From positions 1 to 7,814 of the forward strand of contig USSZ01000040.1 of NCBI GenBank assembly GCA_900557645.1: a DNA stretch of 7,814 bases, given 5' to 3'. Positions 5,965-7,814 of this stretch are shown here, piece after piece. The notes under the pieces were generated by a model. That model had not been told where the DNA came from, did no database searches, and was given only the letters and a program-made list of their open reading frames with translations. Source of the DNA: an uncultured Eubacteriales bacterium (GTDB taxonomy: Bacteria; Bacillota; Clostridia; Christensenellales; UBA1242). A program made the translations under genes and the position numbers. Numbering within the stretch: position 1 is the first letter of the stretch; each line of letters begins with the position of its first letter.

Positions 5965-6777
5965 TTATTTATCGAATTTGCAATCTTCAACATGAAAAAC
6001 TTTTATTTCACTTGTGCTTTCAGTTTGAAATTTGACAGATACTGTTTTATTAAATAAATCATTATACATCACACGACCTTCACCATCTGGAGTCTTTATG
6101 ATTGAATTAACCTTGGGCATAACTTTTAAAACTTCAACATAATAAGGATTTTCGTAAGCAAGACAACAAAGCAGTTTTCCACAAAGTCCACTAATGCTAT
6201 TAGGATTTAAACTTAAATTTTGATTTTTCGCCATTTTAATGGAAACATGATCATTTATCCCAAACCCTTTTGAACAACAACATTCCATTCCACAAGGGCC
6301 AAAACCACCAAGCAATCTTGCAGTATCTCTTGGTCCTATTTGTCTTAACTCAATTCTGGTCTTATACTTTTCTGCAAGTTTCTTGACAAGATCTCTAAAA
6401 TCAATTCTATTTTCAGATGTAAAATTTATAGTAAGACGAGAAAAATTATAATTACTTTCTACAGAAATAACCTTCATATCAAGATTTTCCTGTTTAACAA
6501 AATTTTTTATTTCTGGAAGAAGATTCTCTGCCTTTTTATAATTTTCATCAGCCATTTTAATTTCATTTGGTTCTGCAATCTTTAAAACATTTTTTAAAGG
6601 TTCTGCAAGTTCACTGCTATCAACAGACTCTATTTCTTTTGTAACTCTAACAATATCCTTCCCCTTATCTGTATCTACAATAACCAAATCTCCAAGATGT
6701 AAATCTAAACCATTAGGACTAAACCAATAGCCATGACTTCCTTTATTAAATTTTACAGTAACAACATCTACCTGCAT
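5965..6777 (-). CDS. ricT: PSP1-domain protein RicT (YaaT), RNase Y specificity/Fe-S regulatory factor
   Basis: A 270-residue member of the PSP1/YaaT family. The N-terminus 'VKFNKGSHGYWFSPNGLDLHLGDLVIVDTDKG' (8-39) and the core 'RIELRQIGPRDTARLLGGFGPCG' (141-163) are typical, followed by two Cys clusters: Cys162, 166, 167, 168 and Cys199, 204, 205 ('ISGLCGKLLCCLAYE'), with 'VSIKMAKNQNLSLNP' between them. In B. subtilis RicT joins RicA (YmcA) and RicF (YlbF) in a cytosolic Fe-S-containing complex that directs RNase Y cleavage and affects sporulation, biofilm and competence. ricA and ricF are not in this window. 'PCGMECCCSKGF' has three consecutive cysteines where family members I recall have two. 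The ATG at 6775-6777 lies inside the end of holB (10-bp overlap), with GGAGG at 6788-6792, ten bases upstream. Confidence 0.92.
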   Translation of the reverse strand: MQVDVVTVKFNKGSHGYWFSPNGLDLHLGDLVIVDTDKGKDIVRVTKEIESVDSSELAEPLKNVLKIAEPNEIKMADENYKKAENLLPEIKNFVKQENLDMKVISVESNYNFSRLTINFTSENRIDFRDLVKKLAEKYKTRIELRQIGPRDTARLLGGFGPCGMECCCSKGFGINDHVSIKMAKNQNLSLNPNSISGLCGKLLCCLAYENPYYVEVLKVMPKVNSIIKTPDGEGRVMYNDLFNKTVSVKFQTESTSEIKVFHVEDCKFDK

Positions 6778-7724
6778 ATATATTTAACCTCCAAAATATT
6801 GAGAAGCAAATTTTCAATAATCAAGACAATATTTCCGTTATAACTAATTTCTTTAAGTGCTTTATTTACATTGTTTTGTATTTCGCAAATTGCCTTGACA
6901 GAATATTCATCAATAACTTCTTCTAAATCTTTTCTATATTCTTTAAATTTTAAATAATCGTATTTTTCAGTCTTTATAAAAAGCATATCTTCAAGAATCA
7001 TGCAAAAAATTTCAATCAGAAGAGTTAAATCATCTTTAAAATTATTAATTTTATTTGAAAAACTTAAAACCATTTTACTTGATTTCATCTTGGTAACAAT
7101 AGACAAAGCAAGTTCAAAAATTTGATTAATTTCATTATTTTTTGCAAGTTCTATTGCCCTTCCTAGATGTCCATCACTTATTGCAGTTATAAGCGACTTA
7201 TTATCATTATCTTTTATTGCTTCCATAATAAGATTTTTATCAATTTTTGCTAGTTCAATTTTATTACATCTTGATTTAATTGTTGGAAGCAACAAATTTG
7301 GATTAAAACAAGTAATTATAAAATAAACATTTTGTGGTGGCTCTTCCAAAACTTTTAACAATTTGTTTTGAGCACTTTCCATAGAATTATCTATATTTCT
7401 TATTATAAATATTTTTTTGTCAGAGAAGATAGGTTTTATATAACTTTCCATAACTATCTCTTCACTATCTGCAACTAATAATTTATCCTTTTGTGGATAT
7501 GTTTTTACATCTGGATGACTATTTGCCATAACTTTCACATAATTTTCATTTTCACAGAATTCCCCATCATTTAATAATAATATTGCAAGCATTTTAGAAA
7601 ACATATCAGCATAAAATTTATCTTTTGAATATAAAAGAATTGATTTTGAAATATTCTGTTTTTTTATTTCTTCGCAAAGCATTTGAAAATCTTTAGTGCT
7701 TTTTATAATATCAACAATATTCAT
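6768..7724 (-). CDS. holB: DNA polymerase III delta-prime subunit
   Basis: A clamp-loader subunit of 318 residues from the ATG at 7722-7724. Diagnostic features are 'SHPDVKTY' (69-76), 'IFIIRNIDNSMESAQNKLLKVLEEPPQNVYFIITCF' (95-130), the SRC box 'PTIKSRCNKIEL' (137-148) that supplies the arginine finger, and 'ISDGHLGRAIELA' (172-184). The P-loop is lost: 'LLYSKDKFYADMF' (30-42) replaces GxxGxGK, so ATP binding is unlikely. The four-Cys zinc motif expected around 45-65 is reduced to a single Cys57. The longer frame starting with TTG at 7760 is rejected because that TTG is the promoter -35. No Shine-Dalgarno precedes the ATG, which fits a leaderless transcript. First gene of the holB-ricT-trmN6 operon. 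Confidence 0.9.
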   Translation of the reverse strand: MNIVDIIKSTKDFQMLCEEIKKQNISKSILLYSKDKFYADMFSKMLAILLLNDGEFCENENYVKVMANSHPDVKTYPQKDKLLVADSEEIVMESYIKPIFSDKKIFIIRNIDNSMESAQNKLLKVLEEPPQNVYFIITCFNPNLLLPTIKSRCNKIELAKIDKNLIMEAIKDNDNKSLITAISDGHLGRAIELAKNNEINQIFELALSIVTKMKSSKMVLSFSNKINNFKDDLTLLIEIFCMILEDMLFIKTEKYDYLKFKEYRKDLEEVIDEYSVKAICEIQNNVNKALKEISYNGNIVLIIENLLLNILEVKYICR

Positions 7725-7731
7725 ATATAAT

Positions 7732-7760
7732 ATTTTAACATAATTTATATAATATTTCAA
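7732..7760 (-). promoter_or_regulatory. Promoter of the holB-ricT-trmN6 operon (predicted leaderless start)
   Basis: On the minus strand TTGAAA (7755-7760), a 17-base spacer ending in TG plus one base (7738-7740), and TAAAAT (7732-7737) form an extended -10 promoter. Only 7 bases separate the -10 from the holB ATG, so the expected start is at, or one base before, the A at 7724. Confidence 0.7.
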
Positions 7761-7780
7761 AATATTAATTTAATAAAAAT

Positions 7781-7802
7781 AAAAAACCTAAAAAGGTTTT
7801 TT
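7781..7802. terminator. Rho-independent terminator upstream of holB
   Basis: Arms AAAAAACCT (7781-7789) and AGGTTTTTT (7794-7802) form a 9-bp stem with an AAAA loop and U-tract in either direction. It most likely ends a minus-strand gene beyond the window and isolates the holB operon from it. Confidence 0.75.
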
Positions 7803-7814
7803 ATTAAATAAATA

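Noticed and set aside
7725..7760. N-terminal extension of HolB from a TTG at 7760
   Set aside because: The TTG is the -35 hexamer of a good promoter and the extra 12 residues (Tyr/Ile/Asn-rich) come from the promoter spacer and -10.

Overview
This is an AT-rich, low-GC Gram-positive (Firmicutes, probably Clostridia-like) chromosomal fragment. The signs are consensus sigma-A-type promoters, strong purine-rich ribosome binding sites, A/T-flanked hairpin terminators, a short clostridial/archaeal-type SufB/SufD protein, and the housekeeping order holB-ricT-trmN6 (yabB), which is conserved in Firmicutes. No phage, insertion sequence, CRISPR, rRNA or canonical tRNA gene is visible.

Layout. Positions 1-204 hold the last 67 codons of a class A penicillin-binding protein (+). 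It converges on a poorly defined acidic ORF (227-658, -), and both end in one shared bidirectional terminator at 205-237. Positions 673-1593 (+) encode a SufB/SufD-family Fe-S cluster scaffold protein with no SufC, SufS or SufU partner beside it. The 311-base gap 1594-1904 holds the most unusual structure in the window. It is an 81-nt element (1689-1769) whose 12-bp outer inverted repeat encloses three back-to-back hairpins with almost no unpaired junction bases. Two tandem promoters for the next operon follow it. Positions 1905-4197 (+) are a two-gene ABC exporter: an ABC-2-type ATPase and a 531-residue, roughly 12-helix permease with overlapping ends. A bidirectional terminator (4290-4316) separates it from a 244-residue helical protein of unknown function (4319-5053, -) driven by a perfect-consensus promoter.

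On the minus strand, 7724-5221 is a compact operon: holB (DNA polymerase III delta-prime), ricT/yaaT (PSP1-domain, Cys-rich RNase Y specificity factor) and a TrmN6-like methyltransferase. The first two genes overlap by 10 bp and the last two are 9 bp apart. The holB promoter lies so close to its ATG that the transcript is predicted to be leaderless. A terminator at 7781-7802 insulates the operon from whatever lies beyond the window.

Most of the window is recognisable housekeeping sequence. The points worth a second look are the 1689-1769 multibranched element, the leaderless holB start, the unknown gene under a perfect promoter, the solitary SufB/D gene, and the uncertain ORF at 227-658.
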